Source of the DNA: Sphingobacteriales bacterium
GTDB taxonomy: Bacteria > Bacteroidota > Bacteroidia > Chitinophagales > Chitinophagaceae
DNA length: 64,000 nucleotides
Assembly: GCA_016219985.1 (NCBI GenBank)
Contig: JACRJO010000021.1
Span: 1 to 64,000 of the forward strand
Direction of reading: 5' to 3'
The translations under genes and the position numbers were made by a program. Each line of letters opens with the position of its first letter. The first letter of the stretch is position 1. The notes below the pieces were generated by a model that saw only the letters and a list, made by a program, of their open reading frames with translations, did no database searches and was not told where the DNA came from. Shown here piece by piece: positions 39,488-48,810 of the stretch.

Positions 39488-40069
39488 TCAAACAAGTTGT
39501 GTCTTCATTTCTTTCGCCAGCGCCTCCCCCAGTTCCAGCGCCTGCCGGTTGATGGGAAGCAGGTGATGGTATTTCTCCGGCAGCACTTTGGCCAGGGCTT
39601 CCAGGATGGAGTCATTCTGTACCACGGGTTTCAGCTGAAGGTAAGCGCCGAGCATGATCATGTTCATGGTCTTTGCATTTTTCATCTTCAGCGCTTCCGT
39701 AGTGGCGGGAATTCCGATGATGTCGATATCGGTGCGGGTACTGGGCTTAAAGATATTGCCGGATTCATAGAGCAACAACCCTCCTGGTTTGACCCGCGGG
39801 GCAAATTTGTCCATGGAAGGCTGGTTCAGCACAATGGCGGAATCAAACAGGGATAAAATGGGGGAACTGATCTTATTATCGGAGAGGATCACAATACAAT
39901 TGGCCGTCCCGCCCCGCATCTCGGGACCATAGGAAGGCATCCAGGATATTTCCTTGTTCTCCACCATGCCGGCATAGGCCAGCGTCATCCCGAGTGATAA
40001 AACACCCTGGCCGCCAAAACCGGCCACGATCAGTTCTTCAAGCTTCCGGCAATCATTTATGCTGTTCAT
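39488..40069 (-). CDS. korC: 2-oxoacid:ferredoxin oxidoreductase, gamma subunit (KOR/VOR type)
   Basis: EELIVAGFGGQGVLSLGMTLAYAGM..EISWMPSYGPEMRGGTANCIVILSD. Confidence 0.9.
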   Translation of the reverse strand: MNSINDCRKLEELIVAGFGGQGVLSLGMTLAYAGMVENKEISWMPSYGPEMRGGTANCIVILSDNKISSPILSLFDSAIVLNQPSMDKFAPRVKPGGLLLYESGNIFKPSTRTDIDIIGIPATTEALKMKNAKTMNMIMLGAYLQLKPVVQNDSILEALAKVLPEKYHHLLPINRQALELGEALAKEMKTQLV

Positions 40070-40135
40070 ATACGGGGTCGTTTAAAATCTCATAGCCGTC
40101 TCCCGGTGTTTGCACCCCGGGAGAGCAGGCTGCTA

Positions 40136-40969
40136 TCAGAATATTTTTAAATCTTCCGCATTCGGGACCTTGATATCTCCCAGCGGGAAGGTTTTTACCA
40201 TTTCTTCATCAATGAATTTCGCGGCTTCCACCGGTGTCATCTTCCAGTTGGAAGGACAGTTGCCGATGATCTCCACCAAACAGGTTCCTTTATGCAATTG
40301 CTGGTATTTAAAAGCATTCACCAGGGCTTTCCGGGTTTTACGTACCGCATTCGCACTGTTCACCGCCTGGCGGGTTACATAAAATGATCCGGGGAGGTTG
40401 GCCATCAGTTCAGCTACTTTGATGGGCGCGCCATAAAAGCTCACATCCCTTCCATCCGGGCTGGTGGTGGTATGCATACCGGGCAGGGTAGTCGGGGCCA
40501 TCTGGCCGCTGGTCATTCCATACACGGCATTGTTCATAAATACGATCAGGATATTTTCCCCCCGGTTGATCGCGTGCAGGGTTTCCCCGATCCCGATTGC
40601 GGCCAGGTCGCCGTCTCCCTGGTAAGTGAATACATATTTACCAGGCATCAGTCTTTTGATACCGGTAGCCACCGCACAGGCACGGCCATGCGCCGCTTCC
40701 TGCATATCGATATCCATATAATCATAGGCAAATACAGAACAACCCACCGGCGCCACCCCCACTGTTTTTTCCTGGATATCCAGTTCCTCCACCACTTCCA
40801 TGATCAGTTTGTGCACGAGGCTGTGGGCGCAACCGGGACAGTAGTGCATATTCACATCCACCAGGGTGGCGGGTTTGTGATACACCACTTCATACTCATC
40901 TTCCTCTTCCTTATGACAGGCAGGAATGATCAGGTCCGTTTCCGGTAATACATGTTGATCAATTGGCAT
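40136..40969 (-). CDS. korB: 2-oxoacid:ferredoxin oxidoreductase, beta (TPP-binding) subunit
   Basis: MHYCPGCAHSLVHKLIMEV, GRACAVATGIKR, FTYQGDGDLAAIGIGETLHAINRGENILIVFMNNAVYGMTSGQMAPTT. Confidence 0.93.
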   Translation of the reverse strand: MPIDQHVLPETDLIIPACHKEEEDEYEVVYHKPATLVDVNMHYCPGCAHSLVHKLIMEVVEELDIQEKTVGVAPVGCSVFAYDYMDIDMQEAAHGRACAVATGIKRLMPGKYVFTYQGDGDLAAIGIGETLHAINRGENILIVFMNNAVYGMTSGQMAPTTLPGMHTTTSPDGRDVSFYGAPIKVAELMANLPGSFYVTRQAVNSANAVRKTRKALVNAFKYQQLHKGTCLVEIIGNCPSNWKMTPVEAAKFIDEEMVKTFPLGDIKVPNAEDLKIF

Positions 40970-42029
40970 GATGATACTGTATTAATGTTTCTAAATGATG
41001 TACGATTTCTTCGGGTGTGGGCATCATGCCCCCCATTCTTCCATAAAATTCAACCGGCACCTTCCCTTCCACCCCCAGTCTTACATCCTCCACCATCTGG
41101 CCGCTGTTAAGTTCCACGCTCAGCATCATTTTAACCTGTGCTGTTAGTTCACGTAAACGCTGGTAGGGGTAGGGATACAACGTGATGGGCCGCAGCAGTC
41201 CGATCCTGATTCCTTTCTGCCGGGCAATATCCATGGCTTTCTGGCAGATCCGGGCGCTCAGCCCGTAAGCCACAAAAAGATAGTCCGCATCCGCGGTATT
41301 GATCTCTTCAAAACGCACTTCATTCTCCCTGATCTTTTTGAATTTTTCCTCCAGCTTCAGGTTATGTACTTCCATTTTCTCCGGAAGTATATGAAGGGAT
41401 GTGATATAATTCCGGTTACGGGTCTTTGGTTTCCCGGTAGTGGCCCAGGAAGATTTATCTATCTCCGGCCGGGTATAGGGTTTGAATTGCACTTTCTCCA
41501 TCATCTGCCCGATGGCCCCGTCGGATAACATCAGCACCGGGTTGCGGTATTTATCTGCCAGGTCAAAGCCCAGGAAAACAAAGTCGGCCATCTCCTGCAC
41601 GGAAGCGGGCGCCAGTACAATCATTTTGTAATCCCCATGCCCCCCGCCCTTGGTGGATTGAAAATAATCACCCTGTCCGGGCTGGATGGTTCCCAGGCCG
41701 GGACCGGCCCGGTTAACATTCACGATCAGGCAGGGCAGTTCCGCACCGGCGATATAGGAAATTCCCTCCTGCATCAGGCTGATACCCGGAGAAGAAGAGC
41801 TGGTCATGGTACGAAATCCCGCACCGGCTGCGCCATAGACCATATTGATGGAAGCCACTTCACTTTCGGCCTGCATCACGATGCGGTTGTGTTTGGGCAT
41901 TTCCCGGGCCAGGTATTCCAGTACTTCGGATTGGGGTGTGATCGGGTAACCGAAGTAAGCATCACAACCGGCCTGTATGGCGGCTTCTGCCATGGCTTCG
42001 TTCCCCTTCATGAGTTTAAATTCAGACAT
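40959..42029 (-). CDS. korA: 2-oxoacid:ferredoxin oxidoreductase, alpha subunit (VorB-like)
   Basis: KGNEAMAEAAIQAGCDAYFGYPITPQSEVLEYLA, NVNRAGPGLGTIQPGQGDYFQ, overlaps korB. Confidence 0.93.
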   Translation of the reverse strand: MSEFKLMKGNEAMAEAAIQAGCDAYFGYPITPQSEVLEYLAREMPKHNRIVMQAESEVASINMVYGAAGAGFRTMTSSSSPGISLMQEGISYIAGAELPCLIVNVNRAGPGLGTIQPGQGDYFQSTKGGGHGDYKMIVLAPASVQEMADFVFLGFDLADKYRNPVLMLSDGAIGQMMEKVQFKPYTRPEIDKSSWATTGKPKTRNRNYITSLHILPEKMEVHNLKLEEKFKKIRENEVRFEEINTADADYLFVAYGLSARICQKAMDIARQKGIRIGLLRPITLYPYPYQRLRELTAQVKMMLSVELNSGQMVEDVRLGVEGKVPVEFYGRMGGMMPTPEEIVHHLETLIQYHHAN

Positions 42030-42035
42030 AGCCGT

Positions 42036-42365
42036 TTATTTAGCGGGACTCATTATGGATTGCAATTGTTCACGGATATTTTCCGGTGTAATGTCCACCG
42101 GCTTTTTCTTGGGATGGGTGCGGTAAACGGTGATCACCGCATCGGGACAAACCAATGCGCAGTTCGTGCAACCCGTGCACAACCCGTTATTGGCGATAAT
42201 GTAACGGTACCCCTTGATGTTGATGGTATCTGATAATTTGAGTGCATGCTCCTTGCAGGCCGTCGTGCAGATCTCACAGCCCTTGCATCGCTGGATATCT
42301 ATTTCTACCTTCCCCTTTACCTTTCTTTCCTTGCCCGCAGTGGGAACCGTATTGTTTTGTTCCAT
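42036..42365 (-). CDS. korD: 2-oxoacid:ferredoxin oxidoreductase, ferredoxin-like delta subunit
   Basis: Two CxxCxxCxxxC motifs: CKGCEICTTACK and CTGCTNCALVCP. Confidence 0.9.
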   Translation of the reverse strand: MEQNNTVPTAGKERKVKGKVEIDIQRCKGCEICTTACKEHALKLSDTINIKGYRYIIANNGLCTGCTNCALVCPDAVITVYRTHPKKKPVDITPENIREQLQSIMSPAK

Positions 42366-42397
42366 TGTCCCGGTTTTAGCAGTTATTATTCAAATGA

Positions 42398-42431
42398 ACA
42401 TTTGTTCGTATTAAGCCGCCTGAACAAATGT
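42398..42431. repeat. Perfect 10-bp inverted repeat upstream of korD
   Basis: ACATTTGTTC-gtattaagccgcct-GAACAAATGT. Confidence 0.8.
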
Positions 42432-42463
42432 CGAAAGAAGTCCCTTTTAATCAGCAATAACAG

Positions 42464-42481
42464 GTCATAACCCGGCATGAT
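42464..42481 (-). promoter_or_regulatory. Putative regulator dyad upstream of kor operon
   Basis: Coding strand ATCAT-gccgggtt-ATGAC, same architecture as the dyads at 48246 and 53338. Confidence 0.55.
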
Positions 42482-42507
42482 TATCGTCAGCCGGGGGCCG
42501 GCCCGAT

Positions 42508-42852
42508 CTATTCTTCGACTGTAAGACTCAACACTTTAAGCTCCTTGCCCTTCCGGATACTGACCAGGAAACCCTGGCATTCCGGGCAGGACATCCCGAA
42601 GGAATTCATATGAAAAACGTTACCACAATCGGCGCATTTTGCCTCCCCGGGGACGATCTCGATCTGCAGGGCTGCCCGTTCCAGTACAGTCCCGGACCGG
42701 ATGGCGGAAAAGGCAAATTGCAGGGCTTCGGTTTCAATACTGCTGAGCTCCCCTACCTGGATATTCACCCCGGAAATATAGCCCCTCGCATCAGCGGGAA
42801 AAGTCCGTTCCGCGATGGAAAGAACAGAATGGGCTATGGAGAGTTCATGCAT
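42508..42852 (-). CDS. hypA: Hydrogenase nickel incorporation protein HypA
   Basis: MHELSIAHSVLSIAERTFP; zinc motif CADCGNVF..CPECQG. Confidence 0.92.
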   Translation of the reverse strand: MHELSIAHSVLSIAERTFPADARGYISGVNIQVGELSSIETEALQFAFSAIRSGTVLERAALQIEIVPGEAKCADCGNVFHMNSFGMSCPECQGFLVSIRKGKELKVLSLTVEE

Positions 42853-42869
42853 CGAACTAGTTTATAAAA

Positions 42870-43358
42870 TCAGTTATTGCCTGGGTTCATTCCCTCATCG
42901 CCTTCCATTGTTTTCTTTGCTTCAGCAGCCGCTTTATCCGCCGCCGCCTTCTCAGCCGCTTTCTTTTTCTTTTCAGCCGCATAGCGCTCACGGCTTTCGA
43001 TCGCCTCGTCAAATAATTTATTCCAGCCGTTATTGATATTCTCCGCCTTTAGTGCACAGGGGGCAGGTTCAGCCGTCTGGAACAGGGCCCCTTCCCTGGG
43101 ACAAGCCCTGACACATTCGCCGCAATAGATACAAACCGCCCGGTTAAAATGATAGGTCTGTTTGCCTTCCATATCCTGGGAGAATACGATTGCACCCGGG
43201 GGACAAACCGCTTCGCAACGGCGGCACCAGATACAAAGACTCTCCTCGAAACCGATCAGGCCGCGGTAATCGTCCGGCTTAAAAGTTGGTTCAAACGGGT
43301 ATTTCGTGGTTACCGGCTTTCTAAACAAATTCCCGATCGTATTAAAAAACGTTTTCAT
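42870..43358 (-). CDS. echF: Ech-like hydrogenase ferredoxin subunit (NuoI-like)
   Basis: CIWCRRCEAVCP and CIYCGECVRACP; Lys/Ala-rich C-terminal tail; position in ech cluster. Confidence 0.85.
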   Translation of the reverse strand: MKTFFNTIGNLFRKPVTTKYPFEPTFKPDDYRGLIGFEESLCIWCRRCEAVCPPGAIVFSQDMEGKQTYHFNRAVCIYCGECVRACPREGALFQTAEPAPCALKAENINNGWNKLFDEAIESRERYAAEKKKKAAEKAAADKAAAEAKKTMEGDEGMNPGNN

Positions 43359-43469
43359 CGCTGATGTTTTTTTTCTGGCTGCTTTCTTACCCCAAAGAGC
43401 GCAGTGTAATTATTTTTTTGGCCCACAAAGCCCTCCAGGACTTTCTGGTCATTGCATCGCAAATATTAT

Positions 43470-43505
43470 TAAGAACTTCTCTGCGCTCTCCGCGTCTCTG
43501 CGGCT
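43470..43505. repeat. Interspersed repeat, same word family as 17767-17887
   Basis: ttctctgcgctctccgcgtctctgcggc, compare ttctctgcggtctccgcgcctcgcggc near 17858-17884. Confidence 0.7.
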
Positions 43506-43511
43506 CCCCAG

Positions 43512-44600
43512 TCACCTCGCTGTACAGGACAAACAAGGATCATACGACGCAATGATCGCCGCTGCAGAACCATATTCATTCCCGGTAAACGCATGTACCA
43601 TTCCCGCCACATTGGAAAAGGTCGGCGCCTTGATCTTTAACCGCTCCAGTACCTGGGTCTTGTTCCCCTTGGCATAATAGAACAATTCACCCCTTGGCGC
43701 TTCCAGCCGCACCGTAGCCTCCCCGTCAGGAAATGCTTTTGTCTCTGTCAGCAATGCTGATTCCGGCAGCCCGTCGATTATGTTACGGATGAGCCGGATG
43801 GATACCCCAATCTCCCGCAGCCGGATCATATTCCGCGCATGTACATCTCCTGCTGTATCGGTGATCATTTCGAACCCGACCTCCTTCCAGGGCAATAGAT
43901 CCTCTGTTTCATTCCGCACATCCACGGCTAAGCCGGCGGCCCGGGCAAAAGGACCCACCACGTTGAGCCGCATAGCATCTTCCCTGGTTAAAACGCCAGT
44001 TCCTTTATTCTTGAGGGATAAGGTCCAGTTGTGCTGGTAAATACCGACCAGCTCTTCCAGTTGCGGCATAAAGTTTTTCAGTCTTTGCAAAATCAATTGA
44101 CCGGTTTCCGGTTTCAGGTCACGGGCCACGCCCCCCACGATGGAAAAATCATACTGGATCCGGTTGCCACAAACCGCTTCGAGCAATTCCATGGAGAATT
44201 CGCGGTACTGCATGGTCTTCATAAAAAGCGCTTCGAAGCCGGAGTTTTCGGCCACATGACTCAGGCAGAGCAAATGCGAGTGGATCCGGTCGAGTTCGAT
44301 CACCAGCATGCGCAGGTATTTCGCCCTTTTCGGTATTTCAATCTTCAATAATTTCTCGGCCACCTGGGAATAGGCCGTGGTATGTGAAATGGAGCAGAGT
44401 CCGCAGACACGGCCCACCACAAAGCTCACCTGCCTGAACTTGAATTTGGAACAGCAGGCCTGTTCGATACCGCGGTGCACGTAATAGACATTCGCGTCGG
44501 TACGGACGATCCTCTCATTTTCCGTCGTAAACTTAAAATGCAGGGGCTCCAGCAGGGAAATATGCTGGGCGCCTACCGGTATTTCGTATTGCCTTCCCAT
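43512..44600 (-). CDS. echE: Group-4-type [NiFe] hydrogenase large subunit (EchE/NuoD-like)
   Basis: RVCGLCSISH and C-terminal DPCLSCTAR retain all four NiFe cysteines. Confidence 0.9.
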   Translation of the reverse strand: MGRQYEIPVGAQHISLLEPLHFKFTTENERIVRTDANVYYVHRGIEQACCSKFKFRQVSFVVGRVCGLCSISHTTAYSQVAEKLLKIEIPKRAKYLRMLVIELDRIHSHLLCLSHVAENSGFEALFMKTMQYREFSMELLEAVCGNRIQYDFSIVGGVARDLKPETGQLILQRLKNFMPQLEELVGIYQHNWTLSLKNKGTGVLTREDAMRLNVVGPFARAAGLAVDVRNETEDLLPWKEVGFEMITDTAGDVHARNMIRLREIGVSIRLIRNIIDGLPESALLTETKAFPDGEATVRLEAPRGELFYYAKGNKTQVLERLKIKAPTFSNVAGMVHAFTGNEYGSAAAIIASYDPCLSCTAR

Positions 44601-44601
44601 A

Positions 44602-44943
44602 TTATTTTTTCTTTAGTAACGGTCCGCTTTCAAAATCGGGTTCCAGTACAAATCCTTTCGCGGTGCTTTCCACTTTTATATTCATCAGGTCCACCAGCTC
44701 GGCCTCGGCCACCCAGGCAGAGGCCACGATGTCCTTAATACTTGGGACTTCTTCCCCGGGACTGATCAACGCGTAAAAACAAGTGGTTTCGCAGGGAAAC
44801 GCATAATCACTGAAGAACCATTGCAGTTCCATTTTTTCCCCGGTCTGCACCGCATTCATCACGATAAAATGATGGAGTTCCGGTTTGTAAAAAGCGCCGA
44901 TATCCTTTTTGAGGTCCGCTAAATTGGTTTCGATCTTTTTCAT
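44602..44943 (-). CDS. echD: Ech-like hydrogenase NuoC-like subunit
   Basis: Small protein between NuoB- and NuoD-like genes; ELHHFIVMNAVQTGEKMELQWFFSDYAFPCETTCFYALI..EVPSIKDIVASAWVAEAEL. Confidence 0.8.
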   Translation of the reverse strand: MKKIETNLADLKKDIGAFYKPELHHFIVMNAVQTGEKMELQWFFSDYAFPCETTCFYALISPGEEVPSIKDIVASAWVAEAELVDLMNIKVESTAKGFVLEPDFESGPLLKKK

Positions 44944-45464
44944 GACAGTACCGGTTTTATTTCGTCCGCAATATGCCGGCGGTTCAGCTGATGCCCTTCT
45001 TTCACCGCTTCTCTCTTCAGCTTCACTGACTCTTCGAGTTCCTTTGTTTTCTTTTCCAGGATGGCTAAGGCCTGTACCACGCCGTCAATGATCTGTTCGG
45101 GCCTGGTGCCGCAGCCGCAGACATATACATCCACGGGGATAAACTGGTCCACCCCGCCCTCGCAGTTATACATACCGCGGAATACCCCGCCAGTACTGGC
45201 ACAGGCGCCACAACTGATCACCACTTTGGGTTCCGGCATCTGCGCATAAATTTCCACCAGGCGTTCCCGGGAGCGTTTGGTAACGGGACCGGTCACCAGT
45301 AAAATATCCGACTGCTTTGGGTTCCCGGTATTGATCATCCCGAAACGTTCAATATCATACTTGGGAGCCAGGCAGGCCAGGATCTCGATATCACAACCAT
45401 TGCAGCCGCCCGCATTGTAATGCAGGATCCAGGGTGATTTCTTTCTGTAAGAAGCCAGGTTCAT
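44940..45464 (-). CDS. echC: Ech-like [NiFe] hydrogenase small subunit (NuoB-like)
   Basis: GGCNGCDIEILACL, SCGACASTGG, VYVCGCGTRPEQIIDGV. Confidence 0.9.
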   Translation of the reverse strand: MNLASYRKKSPWILHYNAGGCNGCDIEILACLAPKYDIERFGMINTGNPKQSDILLVTGPVTKRSRERLVEIYAQMPEPKVVISCGACASTGGVFRGMYNCEGGVDQFIPVDVYVCGCGTRPEQIIDGVVQALAILEKKTKELEESVKLKREAVKEGHQLNRRHIADEIKPVLS

Positions 45465-46309
45465 GTAAGACTGTTTATTAATAAATTAATAAAAGCAAGG
45501 CTAAAGGCCACGCCGAGCGAAAAGCGGAGCATCTGTTTATAACTGACCCTTGCCGTCGAATTATCAAGGGCGTTCAGGTAAAGAAAAGTGAAGACCAGCA
45601 GCCCGGCACCTAATAAGATATTACTGCCGGCAAAAAGGAACACCAGGGTGTAGCAGAATACATAATCCAGCCATTTGGCCGTATATACCGCTTCATAAAA
45701 CAGGCCGGAGAATTCCAGCTCCACCCCGCCCGTGATCTCCTGGTGCGCTTCTGCCACATCGAATGGTGATTTTTTCAACTTTATGGGTAAGACGAGTAAA
45801 AGGGCGATGAAGGCCAATGGCATTTTATATAACAATGGTTCGCTGCTGGTAAAAACAGCCGCTGTGTCAAAGGTTCCGTTCAGCATAAAAATGGACACAG
45901 CCAAAATGATCAGCACCGGCTCATAAGCCAGTACACTGATCGCGGCGCGGTTGGCCCCGAGGTGACTGAAGATCGAACGGGTGCTGTATCCCGCCAGGAT
46001 CAGTAAGGAAGTGGAGAGCAGGTGCAGGAAGATGACCAGGATCAGGTCACCCCCCAGCAGCAATACAGCCAGGGCAAACCACAGGGAAACAAAATGCATG
46101 ATGCCCAAAAAAGCATGGGCGGAATGCACCATCATCCTCCGTTTACCGGCCAGTTTCAGGAAATCATAAAATGGCTGCAGCAGGGGCGGACCGATCCGGC
46201 GCTGCATTCTGGCTTTTACAATCCGCTCGAATCCGTACAACAGGCCACCCAGCAGGGGAGCCAGCAGGATCAGTATTACAGGAATCAAAACATCATTCAT
46301 AACAATCAT
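45461..46309 (-). CDS. echB: Ech-like hydrogenase membrane subunit (NuoH-like)
   Basis: GFERIVKARMQRRIGPPLLQPFYDFLKLAGKR; KKSPFDVAEAHQEITGGVELEFSG. Confidence 0.92.
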   Translation of the reverse strand: MIVMNDVLIPVILILLAPLLGGLLYGFERIVKARMQRRIGPPLLQPFYDFLKLAGKRRMMVHSAHAFLGIMHFVSLWFALAVLLLGGDLILVIFLHLLSTSLLILAGYSTRSIFSHLGANRAAISVLAYEPVLIILAVSIFMLNGTFDTAAVFTSSEPLLYKMPLAFIALLLVLPIKLKKSPFDVAEAHQEITGGVELEFSGLFYEAVYTAKWLDYVFCYTLVFLFAGSNILLGAGLLVFTFLYLNALDNSTARVSYKQMLRFSLGVAFSLAFINLLINSLT

Positions 46310-46310
46310 T

Positions 46311-48176
46311 TTATATCAATGCCACCAGGATCAGGCTGGCCAGGAACAGGACACCAGCCGCATAGAAATACGGGGTGGCCCGGTCGGTTGAGAAATAGAA
46401 GGAAGAGAATGAATAATTCAGTTTCTCCCCGCACATATATTCACGGGCCCGGTCCACTTTCCTAAAGCGGATAAACAGGGCCGTTATAACAGTAACCGGT
46501 AATAAAAAGAAAGCAACCAGCAAGGGCAAAATGGGCAAACGCATGGAGGCGATGTAGAGGTTCCATCCTTCCGTAACCACCGGGACCGCTTGTCTTCCCG
46601 TTTCCGCAGCCACCGGTGCAAAATAATGCGTGAGCAACAAGGGCAGGCCGATCATGCCGGCCAGCACCAGCCCGAGAAGAATATAAATCGTAGCCGAATA
46701 AATGGGACCCGTCTTCTCAAATCGTACCCGGTCCTGTTCCCCGGAACGGGAAACCAATCCTCCCATCACTTTAAAATAAAGCAGGGATAAAACGGCGCCG
46801 CCACCGGCAATGGCCACCATGACCAGGGCGCCCAGGATCTTTTTCTCAGTTGCCAGGGCACCCAATGTTTCAATGCTGAGCCATTTACCAATAAAGGCCC
46901 CGAAGGGAGGCAGGAGCAAGGACATAAAACCAAGGGTGATCACCAGTGAAGTGAAGGGCCCGCTTTCTCCCAGCCGGTCCATATCGGAGGTTTCCTTCAG
47001 GTGGAAGACCCTTTCCAGCACTCCTGCATTGAGGAAGAGCATGCATTTGGAAATACCATGAAACAGTATCAGTACGAGTGAGGCCACGATCGTAACCGGG
47101 GTACCCATGGCGCCCATCATAATCATCAGAGCTAATAAGGCAATGGTGGAGTGTGCAAGTATTCGTTTGAAATTATCCTGCGCCAGGGCGCCGACAGCCG
47201 CTGCGATAAATACAAAACCGGTAAGGCCAATCAATACCATGGCCACCGGGGTATCTTTCAACGCCGGGGACAACCGGAGAATGATAAAGGGAGCAATCTT
47301 CACCATCGTGGAAGAGTGCAGCAGGGCGCTCACGGGGGTAGGCGCCACCATGGCACCCAGCAACCATTTACTGAAAGGTAACTGGGCTCCTTTGCTGATC
47401 GCGGCTACCGCTATCAAAGCCAGTGGTAATAAAATGCCTTTCTCAGCAGTATGGGCCAGCAGGTTACTGAACGTCGCTTCCCCGTACCCGTTATACGCGA
47501 TGAAGAAAATAGCCGCGAGAATAGCCAGCCCTCCCACCTGGTTCATCCATAAAGCGGTCAGGGCGTTCTTAACAGACACTGCATCTTTCCGGAAACCAAT
47601 AAGAAGGAAAGAAGCCAGGGTGGTGAGCTCAAAGAACAGGAAGAAATATTCCAGGTTATCAGAAGAAACCACCAGGTTCATCACCCCGATAAACCAGAAC
47701 AGGATGGAGAGAAAATATTTTTTCCGGAAAGCACTGCATGCTTCTTCTTCAATATAACGGAGAGAAAAGACGGCAATGATACCACTGATGACATTAATGA
47801 GCAGGAACATGAAGACGCTCAGCTTGTCCACCATGAACTGCATGGAATGTGAAGCCGGAAGGGTTTTGAGTAAATACAATAAGCCTGCCAGTTGCAGTAC
47901 GGTGAGGATACCCACCAGCCCGCTTTTTTTCCGCAGGGCCACCCAGCCGAAATAAACCAATAGCAATATATCCGCACCTGCCACTACTTCGTTCACATAG
48001 CCGGGCACACTGAAATACAAAGGCGCAGTTGTATTGATAAAAATATACAAGGCCAGTGCTGATAAAAGAAAGGAAGTCAGTATGACGAGTCTTTTTGAAA
48101 TCTTTCCGGGTAACACCAGGAGCAACCCGCTGACAATAAGCGGCAGGAGAAATAAACCTGTAATAAAAAAATACAT
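46311..48176 (-). CDS. echA: Ech-like hydrogenase antiporter-type membrane subunit (NuoL/HyfB-like)
   Basis: SSDNLEYFFLFFELTTLASFLLIGFRK; ISKGAQLPFSKWLLGAMVAPTPVSALLHSSTMV. Confidence 0.92.
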   Translation of the reverse strand: MYFFITGLFLLPLIVSGLLLVLPGKISKRLVILTSFLLSALALYIFINTTAPLYFSVPGYVNEVVAGADILLLVYFGWVALRKKSGLVGILTVLQLAGLLYLLKTLPASHSMQFMVDKLSVFMFLLINVISGIIAVFSLRYIEEEACSAFRKKYFLSILFWFIGVMNLVVSSDNLEYFFLFFELTTLASFLLIGFRKDAVSVKNALTALWMNQVGGLAILAAIFFIAYNGYGEATFSNLLAHTAEKGILLPLALIAVAAISKGAQLPFSKWLLGAMVAPTPVSALLHSSTMVKIAPFIILRLSPALKDTPVAMVLIGLTGFVFIAAAVGALAQDNFKRILAHSTIALLALMIMMGAMGTPVTIVASLVLILFHGISKCMLFLNAGVLERVFHLKETSDMDRLGESGPFTSLVITLGFMSLLLPPFGAFIGKWLSIETLGALATEKKILGALVMVAIAGGGAVLSLLYFKVMGGLVSRSGEQDRVRFEKTGPIYSATIYILLGLVLAGMIGLPLLLTHYFAPVAAETGRQAVPVVTEGWNLYIASMRLPILPLLVAFFLLPVTVITALFIRFRKVDRAREYMCGEKLNYSFSSFYFSTDRATPYFYAAGVLFLASLILVALI

Positions 48177-48245
48177 GGTCCTTATTTTAGCTTGTCAAAG
48201 AGGATGCTATATTAGGCCGAAAATAAAGGGCGGGGTATGATGGAT

Positions 48246-48263
48246 ATCACTTATTGGTATGAT
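48246..48263 (-). promoter_or_regulatory. Putative regulator dyad upstream of ech genes
   Basis: Coding strand ATCAT-accaataa-GTGAT, extended arms ATATCA/TGATAT; 70 bp upstream of echA ATG. Confidence 0.5.
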
Positions 48264-48333
48264 ATGCCTTATGTGAGGGGCTAACCTGTATTGCATTCAG
48301 GATGAATAATAACCACCCGTTTATCCCGTATAC

Positions 48334-48810
48334 TCAGGCCGATTTGCGAACCACAGGAATCCATTTCTTCTCGAAATAAATCCTGGCCTTTCGCAGGTTC
48401 TGCTCCGCTTCATGACTCAGGCAGGTGCCCAGGCCCCATTTATGCCCGGAAATCGCAAGTGTCCAGGCTTCCGGTTCCTTATTGTACAATTCTTTGGCCA
48501 GGTACAGTATGGTCTCGGGGCTTTGCATATGCGAAGAATAATAATAATGCGGGGCAGCCGTGCAGGGTTTCAGTTCAAAGCCTTCTTCCAGCCCGGTATG
48601 ACTGGCATCCACAAAGATCACTTTATCATAGCGGCATACGAGCAGCACATCTTCCACCTGCAACTGGTAACGGAATTCGCAGTCAGCCGACGACCAGCCG
48701 GTCCGGGACAGCAGCTCGGTAAATTTCCAGCCCAGCCCGTCGTCCTTCCGGCCGCTGTTGCCAATGCCAATCAGCAGGATATTGGCTTTTTCAGTTCTTG
48801 AATTTTTCAT
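48334..48810 (-). CDS. Hydrogenase maturation protease (HyaD/HoxW-like)
   Basis: NILLIGIGNSGRKDDGLGWKFTELL...DKVIFVDASHTG; directly downstream of hoxH with 20-bp overlap. Confidence 0.85.
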   Translation of the reverse strand: MKNSRTEKANILLIGIGNSGRKDDGLGWKFTELLSRTGWSSADCEFRYQLQVEDVLLVCRYDKVIFVDASHTGLEEGFELKPCTAAPHYYYSSHMQSPETILYLAKELYNKEPEAWTLAISGHKWGLGTCLSHEAEQNLRKARIYFEKKWIPVVRKSA

